From the NCBI GenBank assembly GCA_033721915.1, contig JAWWAC010000057.1:1-19521 (forward strand): a DNA stretch of 19,521 bases. Direction: 5' to 3'. This DNA is from REBR01 sp033721915 (GTDB lineage Bacteria > Pseudomonadota > Gammaproteobacteria > Pseudomonadales > Oleiphilaceae). The position numbers were made by a program, and so were the translations under genes. Below the pieces are notes generated by a model, which searched no databases, had not been told where the DNA came from, and worked only from the letters and a program-made list of their open reading frames with translations. Shown here in pieces: positions 7,325 through 13,996 of this stretch (the first letter of the stretch is position 1; each line of letters opens with the position of its first letter).

Positions 7325-7594
7325 ATGAAAATCCTCCAGAAAAGGCGCCAGTACGGTCAGGGAATGACCGAGTACATCATCATCGTTGCCCTCATTGCCG
7401 TGGCAGCTATCGGTGTTAACCGCCTGTTCGGCGATACGGTCCGGCAACAGATGGCAGGACTGGCCCAGGAAATGGCGGGCCAAAGTGGCAAGACAGCCAG
7501 GGACAATGCCAGGGATTCTGCCGCCGACGCACAGAGCAAGGCGCTCAGCCAGAAAGACCTGTCGAATTATTACGAAGACAACCAGAAGGAATAG
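7325..7594 (+). CDS. Flp-type pilin with long charged C-terminal tail
   Basis: 89 residues, first gene of the pilus locus. A short basic leader ends at Gly11, followed by QGMTEYIIIVALIAVAAIGV: a class III/IV prepilin site with Glu at +5 and a hydrophobic helix, as in Flp/Tad pilins. The mature protein would be 78 residues. The tail after the helix is hydrophilic and charged (AGQSGKTARDNARDSAADAQ, then KDLSNYYEDNQKE), more than the typical Flp pilin carries. The ATG at 7325 has AAGGA 8 bp upstream; upstream in-frame extension would destroy the leader. Being promoter-proximal and followed by a strong hairpin, it is a good candidate for the major, most highly expressed subunit. Alternatively it could be a minor pilin. 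Confidence 0.85.
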   Translation: MKILQKRRQYGQGMTEYIIIVALIAVAAIGVNRLFGDTVRQQMAGLAQEMAGQSGKTARDNARDSAADAQSKALSQKDLSNYYEDNQKE

Positions 7595-7605
7595 TTGGAC
7601 AGTTC

Positions 7606-7629
7606 CGGGGAGGGCATGCGCTCTCCCCG
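7606..7629 (+). other. Strong hairpin in the pilin 3' untranslated region
   Basis: CGGGGAG (7606-7612) pairs with CTCCCCG (7623-7629), and the stem extends inward to about 10 bp with one G-U pair and an ATGC loop. It starts 12 nt after the pilin stop and is not followed by a T-run, so it is more likely an mRNA-stabilising or attenuating stem-loop than a full terminator. Such hairpins after a major pilin gene can raise its message level over downstream genes. Confidence 0.6.
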
Positions 7630-7656
7630 AGGGTGCAAATCCGGAGATTAAAACCA

Positions 7657-8142
7657 ATGAAACGATTCTACAGTCTTTTTGTTCTTCTGCTGTTCTGGGC
7701 CCCCATAAGTTTGGCAACACCTTACGGCGAGTGGGGCCTGATGGGTGGTGAAAAGGGTGAGGGTATACCAATGAATGAGGCTCAGCCTGGAATGGTCATG
7801 CCGCAAAGTAGAGATGTCGGTATTCCCTCTTATCCTGATGCCAAAGTTTTAGTGGTGGTTCCTCTCGGCGATGGTAGTTGTTCGTTAGGTCTGAGAACGT
7901 TTGCAACGATAGAGTCAGTCTGTGATTTTTATGAAAGCAAACTGAAGCCATCGGATGGATATACGCTTCGTGCGAGAGAAGAAATGTCCTGTGGTTATAC
8001 GACTGAGGATAAAAATTATGTAGGAGTAAGTGTTAGCCATAGTCCAGACCCACTGTTTGCTTCGAACAATGGAGAAACAATGGTAAGTATGGTTTTTTAC
8101 CCAAAAAATGACTACATGTGTACTGTTGATTTATATAACTAA
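7657..8142 (+). CDS. Secreted protein of unknown function in an AT-rich patch
   Basis: 161 residues, start at the ATG at 7657 after GGAG. The signal peptide MKRFYSLFVLLLFWAPISLA is clear, so it is exported. The rest is not a family I recognise. It contains VGIPSYPDAKVLVVVPL, an SVCDFYESKLKPSDGYTLR segment around residues 87-105, and ends with alternating strands (TMVSMVFYP). Three Cys residues (75, 89, 112) precede a C-terminal CTVDLYN. The FY...GY spacing resembles segments in the exported protein at 10714. GC is near 40% over much of the gene against roughly 55-60% around it, pointing to recent acquisition or relaxed composition. Its place between pilin and TadG-like gene suggests a pilus accessory or periplasmic role. 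Confidence 0.75.
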   Translation: MKRFYSLFVLLLFWAPISLATPYGEWGLMGGEKGEGIPMNEAQPGMVMPQSRDVGIPSYPDAKVLVVVPLGDGSCSLGLRTFATIESVCDFYESKLKPSDGYTLRAREEMSCGYTTEDKNYVGVSVSHSPDPLFASNNGETMVSMVFYPKNDYMCTVDLYN

Positions 8143-8201
8143 AATACTGGTGGTAATGAGATTTTGGTTGAGTGCGTAAATGAAGCTGTGCCCAATAAAA
8201 A

Positions 8202-8218
8202 AATTATTTTCAATAATT
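8202..8218. repeat. AT-only inverted repeat before the TadG-like gene
   Basis: AATTATT (8202-8208) and AATAATT (8212-8218) form a perfect 7-bp palindrome with a 3-nt spacer, nine bases before the AAGGA Shine-Dalgarno of the TadG-like gene. It sits in a stretch of about 30% GC (8101-8220). It could be a regulator site or a weak mRNA hairpin; the AT richness makes chance occurrence fairly likely. Confidence 0.4.
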
Positions 8219-8240
8219 GCATAAACAAGGACGATGGCGC

Positions 8241-9725
8241 ATGAAGGTATCAAAGAGACGGAAAAAATCATGTGTTTTGAAATATCAGAAAGGACATGTC
8301 GCTGTGTACAGTCTTGCGATGCTGATTATCATGATTCTGGCTGTTGGCTATATCTTTAATGCAGGGCAGGTTGCCAATGAAAAAATCCGGCTGCAGAACA
8401 CCGTGGATGCAGTGGCCTACAGTGTTGCGGCAGTGGAGGCTAAGGATCTCAACTTTAAAGCCTATACTAACCGTGCCATGGTTGCCAATCAGGTGGCCAT
8501 TGCTCAGGCAGTCAGTCTTGTATCTTGGGCGCGCTTTACAAAACGTTATATGGATAATGTGTCCAAGGCGGTTTCATGGATCCCCTATGCTGGAGCAATA
8601 TTTGCCGCAGTGGGCTCCGGTATAAAAAGTGTGATGAATGCTTTGGAGGCTGCTCTTTCTATGATCACCGATATGTTGAATATTATCGAGGGTGCTTTAA
8701 GCTCGTCGCAAAAAGTATTTCATTATGGAACGCTGGCTTTAATTGATGATACATACAGAAATGTTACCAAGATGAACGACAAGGATGTGGATGTCTCATT
8801 GGGTTTCAAGGATGCGGTTTTTCTGAAATCCATTCATGAAGGACATTTGAAGTTTACCCGTCAATACCGTCCAGACAAAGTGAACAGGAAAAGGTCCTCC
8901 TTCAAAACCTTCAAAATGCATAAGGAGCGTATGGATGAATTCCGTGAAATAACACTGAATTCCCGGGATGGCTTTTCCACTAACCGCTCTTACCGATATT
9001 GGGGGACTATCTGGCTGCCACGGCCGGGTGGTTATGGTTCCAAATTCAAAGTGGATAAAGCCGGCGGTACTGAGTTGCTTGGGCCGAAACACAGCGGCGG
9101 ACCCCATTACTACACATGGGCCGCGATGGATACCTTGTCTGTTCACAGGGGGATAGGCAAATGGAAGAGAAGTGGCTTCAGATTCAAGTTCAAGTTCGAT
9201 TTCAAGGAGTTTTTTCCAGTGGGTTGGGGAGCCGCTCAGACTGGAAAACATATTAAGTTTGTTCGTTTCCGGGGCAACCACTTCGGTTCTACCTGGGGGA
9301 AAAACCGAAGAGCCTCCAGCCTTGCTTTCGGGGAGTTTGGTGGCGCCAGGAAAGTTGGCACTTTCAATGGTCTGCGACCCTTTTACGACATCCGCCAAGA
9401 GGGTCTTCTGACATCCGCGCCGGGTGTGACGCTCCTGCTCGCCAAGCCCCACCAAAAGGACAAGATTCATACTCTCAAGCACACCTCCGTGGGTGAAAGG
9501 TCACAGCGTCTGAACCTGGAGGAAAAAGGCGGTATGCTGAACGATCGTCTGGCCAGTATCGGGCGTGCGGCACCCTATTTCTCCCGGCCCGATGATGTGG
9601 CGGTGTTCAGGCGGAAGGACCGTTTCCGGGAGTACGGCAATCTTTACAACCCGTTCTGGCAGCCACGGCTGGAGCCGGTTCAGGACAGGGAAAAAATCCT
9701 CCATCTGGCGGCAACACTTTTGTAG
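8241..9725 (+). CDS. TadG-like pilus assembly protein (TadE/G-like)
   Basis: 494 residues from the ATG at 8241 (AAGGA 9 bp upstream; the TTG at 8217 is less likely). The basic N-terminus ends in QKG|HVAVYSLAMLIIMILAVGY, a prepilin-like site lacking Glu+5, as usual for TadG. AGQVANEKIRLQNTVDAVAYSVA matches the 'Tad' domain, and the helix-rich segment to about residue 150 fits a membrane-proximal coiled region. The C-terminus LASIGRAAPYFSRPDD...NLYNPFWQPRLEP matches my memory of gammaproteobacterial TadE/G-like pilus proteins. I see no von Willebrand A metal site (DxSxS). The middle is rich in aromatic and basic residues, with an alternating RFKFKFDF stretch near residue 316. Probably an inner-membrane/periplasmic minor component of the pilus. 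Confidence 0.8.
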   Translation: MKVSKRRKKSCVLKYQKGHVAVYSLAMLIIMILAVGYIFNAGQVANEKIRLQNTVDAVAYSVAAVEAKDLNFKAYTNRAMVANQVAIAQAVSLVSWARFTKRYMDNVSKAVSWIPYAGAIFAAVGSGIKSVMNALEAALSMITDMLNIIEGALSSSQKVFHYGTLALIDDTYRNVTKMNDKDVDVSLGFKDAVFLKSIHEGHLKFTRQYRPDKVNRKRSSFKTFKMHKERMDEFREITLNSRDGFSTNRSYRYWGTIWLPRPGGYGSKFKVDKAGGTELLGPKHSGGPHYYTWAAMDTLSVHRGIGKWKRSGFRFKFKFDFKEFFPVGWGAAQTGKHIKFVRFRGNHFGSTWGKNRRASSLAFGEFGGARKVGTFNGLRPFYDIRQEGLLTSAPGVTLLLAKPHQKDKIHTLKHTSVGERSQRLNLEEKGGMLNDRLASIGRAAPYFSRPDDVAVFRRKDRFREYGNLYNPFWQPRLEPVQDREKILHLAATLL

Positions 9726-9821
9726 TTGGATGCAGGACGCTGTGTCTGCCTCGGGACTGTGCCTTGAAGAGGGTCAATGAAGTCGTGGGCTTGTCGGAAA
9801 TCTGGAACAAGGGATTGTGGA

Positions 9822-10694
9822 ATGAAAAACACGAAGCTGGTTTCTACTCATTGCGAATTTGTTGATCCAACGGAAAGGACAGCCCTTAAGGATATCGGCA
9901 AACAGGGGCGACAGCGTGGACAGGCCATGGCGGAGTTTGCTGTGGTGGCGGCCTTTGTTCTGGTGCCCATGAGCCTGGGCATGGCATTTCTGGCCAAACT
10001 TGGTGACAGTCGTCATCAGATGCACGAAGCCGCGCGCTATGCGGCCTGGGAGCGGACTGTGTGGAGTGAGTCTGACCCAAACGTCAACCGCAAAGCCAGT
10101 GACTCTGTGCTGAACGAGGCTCTGACCCGGGTCCTGGGTGAACCGACAAGGCCTCTGGACAGCCGTCAGGATGGACGTGATCTCAAGGCAAAAGACCGCC
10201 GGTTTGCTCCCTTTCTTTATACCCTTAATCCGCCGACAGGGAAGTACCGACCGATGTTCCGGGAAGACGAGGGTCGCTTCATGGAGCTGTCGTTCAAGGA
10301 CGAGAAAGCTCTCAACGGCAGGGCTTCCAGGGCTTTCGGCAATATTGCGTCCTGGGGCCTTTCTGTCAGCGACAAGGGGCTGCAGACGTCCACTTTCAGC
10401 TGGGAGCATGAGTGGATACCGACGCTGGATTTTGGTCAGGACCTGTTAACGGTCAGCAGCCATAACACCCTTATGACGGAAAGCTGGAATGCGGGCTCTC
10501 CCGATGAGGCAAAGCGACGGATCAAACGCATGGTGGCCGCCTCAATGCTGGCAAATTCCAGGGTTAGGTCGGGTCTTTCGGCGATGTCCAAACTTGGATT
10601 CAAGGAATTCAGGCAACTGGAACTGGGCAAGATCGATGTGGACAGAGTGCCCTGCCAACGTCTGACCAATCTCACCAAGCGGCCCAGGTGCTGA
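9822..10694 (+). CDS. TadE-like pseudopilin
   Basis: 290 residues from the ATG at 9822, which has AAGGGA 7 bp upstream; an ATG at 9777 gives 15 more residues with a worse-spaced Shine-Dalgarno. A long hydrophilic leader ends RQRG|QAMAEFAVVAAFVLVPMSL, with Gly33 at the cleavage site and Glu at +5, then a hydrophobic helix. KLGDSRHQMHEAARYAAWERT is the usual TadE continuation. The remaining 220 residues are a soluble periplasmic domain I cannot assign. TadE-like proteins are minor pseudopilins processed by the Tad prepilin peptidase and needed for pilus assembly. It directly follows the TadG-like gene and lies 19 bp before the next exported protein. Confidence 0.8.
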   Translation: MKNTKLVSTHCEFVDPTERTALKDIGKQGRQRGQAMAEFAVVAAFVLVPMSLGMAFLAKLGDSRHQMHEAARYAAWERTVWSESDPNVNRKASDSVLNEALTRVLGEPTRPLDSRQDGRDLKAKDRRFAPFLYTLNPPTGKYRPMFREDEGRFMELSFKDEKALNGRASRAFGNIASWGLSVSDKGLQTSTFSWEHEWIPTLDFGQDLLTVSSHNTLMTESWNAGSPDEAKRRIKRMVAASMLANSRVRSGLSAMSKLGFKEFRQLELGKIDVDRVPCQRLTNLTKRPRC

Positions 10695-10713
10695 ATCTCA
10701 ATTAAGCGAACGG

Positions 10714-11445
10714 ATGCGTGTGAGGATGAATGCCAGAATGGACAAGACCGGTAACAGCAAGCATCAAACAGCCTTGGATTGGGTTGCTCTCCTTTTCCTG
10801 CTCATAACGCCATGGGCATTTGCAGAGCAGTGGCCGGAATTTCCCTATCCTGACCATGGCAGGTTGTCGGTCGTGGGGGATCAGATGCAGGTCAACGGCG
10901 TGCCCATGCAGATGTTCGAACTGGCCAGCCGTAAGAAGCCGGCCGAGGTTCTTGATTTCTACCGACATGCCTGGCGCAAACCTTCTCTGGAGGGGGGGGC
11001 CGGCTTTTCAGAAATCGCGATGGACGGCTGGCAGCTGATCAGCCGGATTGAGGAGCCTTACCTGTTTGTGGTGCAAGTGGGGGAGTACACCATGGGTACC
11101 ACCGTGGCACTGCTTTCACTGTCCACTTTGCCGGTGGCCAGGCTGGACCATGAGCCGGGAGAAGGATTTCCTAGCCTTGGCGGAACAGAATTTGCGCTTG
11201 ACCTGGTAACAGACGATCCGGGAAAGCATGGTCGTACCCTGCAATTCCATAACCGCTTTTCCGTGATGCAGAACTACCGCTTTTACCGTCGACGGTTCGA
11301 GGCAGAAGGCTGGGGGCTTTTGACGGATCAGACCGCCGGGCCAGAGGAAGCGGTGCTTATGATGGCTCGTGGCAGCAGTGAGCTGAACATGACGTTTATT
11401 CGCAAGGACGGTAAGACCCATATGGTGGCGGTTCAGACCCGTTAA
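10714..11445 (+). CDS. Exported protein of unknown function with two FY/GW modules
   Basis: Up to 243 residues; ATGs at 10714, 10726 and 10738 are all possible, with GAGGA at 10722-10726 favouring the last. A signal-like helix (ALDWVALLFLLITPWAFAEQ) predicts export. No family was recognised. Two halves look alike: VLDFYRHAWRKP...GWQLIS...LFVVQV (about 79-120) and MQNYRFYRRRFEAEGWGLLT...LNMTFI (about 185-229), each an amphipathic helix with FY, a GW turn and following strands. The exported protein at 7657 has one similar segment. The gene is tightly placed between a pseudopilin and a small pilin in the same direction, so a role in the pilus, for example as periplasmic assembly factor, is likely but unproven. 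Confidence 0.75.
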   Translation: MRVRMNARMDKTGNSKHQTALDWVALLFLLITPWAFAEQWPEFPYPDHGRLSVVGDQMQVNGVPMQMFELASRKKPAEVLDFYRHAWRKPSLEGGAGFSEIAMDGWQLISRIEEPYLFVVQVGEYTMGTTVALLSLSTLPVARLDHEPGEGFPSLGGTEFALDLVTDDPGKHGRTLQFHNRFSVMQNYRFYRRRFEAEGWGLLTDQTAGPEEAVLMMARGSSELNMTFIRKDGKTHMVAVQTR

Positions 11446-11464
11446 AACACGTGGAGGAAAGGAC

Positions 11465-11662
11465 ATGGATGACAGCAAAAGATTGAATAACGATGAGCGT
11501 GGCGTCTCGACGGCGGAATACCTGATTGGCACTGCGGTGATGGTGGCCGCCTTGTTCATGCCTGTGCCGGGTATGGGGGGGGAGTCGGTGGTCAGCCTGC
11601 TGATTGAAGCGTTCAAGGACAATCATCACGGCTACATCTGGAGTATGTCATACCCCCTTTGA
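11465..11662 (+). CDS. Small Flp-type pilin
   Basis: 65 residues, with a strong Shine-Dalgarno (GGAGGAAAGG) before the ATG. The charged leader MDDSKRLNNDERG is followed by VSTAEYLIGTAVMVAALF: cleavage after Gly13, Glu at +5 and a Tyr at +6, the Flp pilin pattern. The mature protein of 52 residues has the size of a classical Flp subunit, and the Flp-like EY pair is kept, but the C-terminus (HHGYIWSMSYPL) is unusual. It could be the major pilin instead of the 7325 product, or a minor one. It sits 73 bp after the preceding stop-to-cpaB interval's start, directly before cpaB, a common position for an flp gene. Confidence 0.82.
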   Translation: MDDSKRLNNDERGVSTAEYLIGTAVMVAALFMPVPGMGGESVVSLLIEAFKDNHHGYIWSMSYPL

Positions 11663-11718
11663 GGGTGCTTGAAGAGGGAACACAGGGACGCTTATGACAT
11701 TGGCAGGGTGAGTGCAGC

Positions 11719-12633
11719 ATGAAGCAATCTTTTAAAACCGGTGGCCTTCTGGCTGCCGCTGTCGTCTTCGCCAGTGTGGCCGGTTGGGGTGCCTTTCAGT
11801 ATCTCGAGCAGCGTGAGGCCGAATTGCGAAGCGCGGCAGAGCGTCTGGGCGGACCCACCGTTGAGGTCGTGGTGGCCAGCAGGCCGGTGGCGGTTGGCGC
11901 GACCTTGTCCCTTGAGAACATGGCCATAGCGGATATTCCGGCCATGTATCTGCCTCAGGATGCGGTGACTCCGCCCCAGTTTCAGGAGGTTGCAGGTCGT
12001 GCTCTGGTGGTTGGACTGGATGAAGGGCGACCGTTGCTGCGTTCCTATATCAGCGGCCTGTCCCATGTCAGCAGCTTTGCTGACTTGCTAGAGGCCGGCG
12101 AGCGGGCCATCACCATCGAGGTGGATCAGCTTAATGCCAGCGCGGGAATGCTCCAGGCTGGAGACCGGGTTGACCTTCTGCTGATGTCCGGTGAAACGGA
12201 GGAGTCTGGTTTGTCCGGGGAAAAACTGCTGAAACTTATGGAGAATGTCACTGTTCTGGCGACTGGAAACCTGACTCAGTCGGATGTGGAATTTGCCAAG
12301 TCCGAAGGCGTTTATCCCGATTCGCCCTTTTACAACACCGTGACGATTGGCGTACCTGTTTACCGGGTGACGGATGTCCTGATGGCCAGGGAAACCGGGA
12401 AGCTCCATGTGCTGCTTCGTAATGCCGATGATGATGTCTTTGCAGCCTATCCGGATCGCAGCCGCCTGCAGTCCGGTCCTGGCATTGTGATTGAAACCCT
12501 GGCCGGCGGCGTGGCCGAAAATGGCCTGTTGCAGGCGGAGCGACGAAATGCCGAAGGATTGCGCAGTCGCATTTCTGAACCTTCAACGGTCGAGGGTCGG
12601 TTACCCCAGAAGTATCTGGCCGGCGAACTGTAA
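11719..12633 (+). CDS. cpaB: Pilus assembly protein CpaB/RcpC
   Basis: 304 residues. One N-terminal membrane anchor (GLLAAAVVFASVAGWGAFQYL) is followed by a short helix and a SAF domain: VEVVVASRPVAVGATLSLENMAIADIP (about 48-74), then LLRSYISGL. The second part, AITIEVDQLNASAGMLQAGDRVDLLLM (about 131-157), is the RcpC/CpaB-specific domain. CpaB is a periplasmic protein that works with the outer-membrane secretin, probably at the peptidoglycan. The next gene is that secretin, as in most Tad loci. The start has AGGGTGAG upstream. Confidence 0.93.
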   Translation: MKQSFKTGGLLAAAVVFASVAGWGAFQYLEQREAELRSAAERLGGPTVEVVVASRPVAVGATLSLENMAIADIPAMYLPQDAVTPPQFQEVAGRALVVGLDEGRPLLRSYISGLSHVSSFADLLEAGERAITIEVDQLNASAGMLQAGDRVDLLLMSGETEESGLSGEKLLKLMENVTVLATGNLTQSDVEFAKSEGVYPDSPFYNTVTIGVPVYRVTDVLMARETGKLHVLLRNADDDVFAAYPDRSRLQSGPGIVIETLAGGVAENGLLQAERRNAEGLRSRISEPSTVEGRLPQKYLAGEL

Positions 12634-12673
12634 AACGTTTTCCTGCCGCTGAGTTGCAACAAGGATGTTTAAA

Positions 12674-13993
12674 ATGACGGATCGAACTTTCCCTGTGTAT
12701 GGGCACGCCTTGTCGCTACTGCTGCTCTGCATGGTTTTTTTCTCGGCCAGTCTGGAGGCAGGCCCCCGTTATCTGCGCATGCATGTCGGTGAGGTCCGCG
12801 TACTCGATATGCCGGACGTCAAGCGGGTGGCTGTGGGCAATCCGGATGTGGTCAATTACCGCCCTCTCGATAACGGGCAGCTGGTGCTTACTGCGACCGC
12901 TCCTGGAGAAACCTCTCTTGAGATCTGGGTGGCCGGTGAACGGCAATCCCGCCTGGTGATTACGGTCAGCGAGGCAAACCTCTCACGGAAACTGCACTCT
13001 GCCCGTGCAATTGCCAGCAGTATTCCCGGTGTTTCCATAAGAGAGGTGGACGGCCTGATGGTGCTCGAGGGTCAGATTGCACCCCATGACGTCAAGCGGC
13101 TTGAGATGCTGATTGGCGCATTGCCTGGAAGCGTCAACCTGACCCGGGTCCAGGATTTCACCATGGACCGGATGATTTTAATGGATGTGCGTATTGTCGA
13201 GATTAGCCGCCGTGCGGCACAGCAGCTCGGTATACGCTGGGGGACTGTGGCTTCAGGGCCAACCATTGGCATTCATGCACCAGCCGTTACCAATTCCCGG
13301 TTTTTTCTGAGCACTGACACAGCAAACGGTCTGTCTGGAGAAATAGCAACGGCCGTGGCTGGCGCCGAAAAGAACGTCTTTGGCTATGCGGGTCTGACCA
13401 GCGGTCTTGGCTCCCAGATTGATCTGATGGCTGAAACCGGCTTCGCCAGGACACTGTCTGCACCGAAACTGGTGACTCGTAGCGGTGAGGTTGCGGCTTT
13501 TCACTCCGGTGGTGAAATTCCGTTCCAGACCGTGGACGAGCTGGGTCGTCCGCTGATTCAGTTCAGGGACTTCGGTATCAAACTGGATATTGAGCCTGTG
13601 GCTGATGAAAACGGCCATATCCTGGTGCGGCTGGCGACCGAGGTCAGCAGCATTGATCGTGCTAACCAGGTGGGGGATACACCGGGTTTGCGGACGAGAG
13701 CAGCAGACAGCGTGATCAATGTCACGGACGGGGAAACCATCGTGATTTCCGGTCTGGCGTCTACCTCATTAAGCGAACAGGTCAGCAAGGTGCCTTTTCT
13801 GGGAGACCTCCCTGTACTCGGTGCTCTCTTTCGTTCGACCCAGAAAGTGGATGAGCAAACCGAAATTGCCATTTTCGTTACCCCCCAGTTGATGAAGCCT
13901 GAAAGCGAGCGCAATCAGCGCATGCTGGAAGCAGCCCGTGGGGAGATGCAGCCGTTGGTCGAAGGTCGCCTTAATCGAGGCTTCATGGAGTGA
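12674..13993 (+). CDS. cpaC: Tad pilus outer-membrane secretin CpaC/RcpA
   Basis: 439 residues from the ATG at 12674, chosen over the ATG at 12665 because the latter overlaps the AAGGA Shine-Dalgarno (12661-12665). The signal peptide is followed by the pilus secretin N-domain, RYLRMHVGEVRVLDMPDVKR...NPDVVNYRPLDNGQLVLTA (about residues 33-80). A BON-like segment follows (GVSIREVDGLMVLEGQIAPHDV). The secretin core starts around residue 160 and ends with LPVLGALFRSTQKVDEQTE and IAIFVTPQL, the secretin signature. It forms the oligomeric outer-membrane channel through which the pilus exits. Only 3 bp separate its stop from the ATPase start, so translation is probably coupled. Confidence 0.95.
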   Translation: MTDRTFPVYGHALSLLLLCMVFFSASLEAGPRYLRMHVGEVRVLDMPDVKRVAVGNPDVVNYRPLDNGQLVLTATAPGETSLEIWVAGERQSRLVITVSEANLSRKLHSARAIASSIPGVSIREVDGLMVLEGQIAPHDVKRLEMLIGALPGSVNLTRVQDFTMDRMILMDVRIVEISRRAAQQLGIRWGTVASGPTIGIHAPAVTNSRFFLSTDTANGLSGEIATAVAGAEKNVFGYAGLTSGLGSQIDLMAETGFARTLSAPKLVTRSGEVAAFHSGGEIPFQTVDELGRPLIQFRDFGIKLDIEPVADENGHILVRLATEVSSIDRANQVGDTPGLRTRAADSVINVTDGETIVISGLASTSLSEQVSKVPFLGDLPVLGALFRSTQKVDEQTEIAIFVTPQLMKPESERNQRMLEAARGEMQPLVEGRLNRGFME

Positions 13994-13996
13994 GCC

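Noticed and set aside
8796..9482. 228-codon minus-strand open frame opposite the TadG-like gene
   Set aside because: No recognisable motifs or convincing Shine-Dalgarno, and the plus strand codes for a family-consistent protein.
9774..10409. 211-codon minus-strand open frame opposite the TadE-like gene
   Set aside because: The plus-strand product has a clear prepilin site and TadE motif; the antisense product is His/Pro/Arg-rich and unlike any protein.
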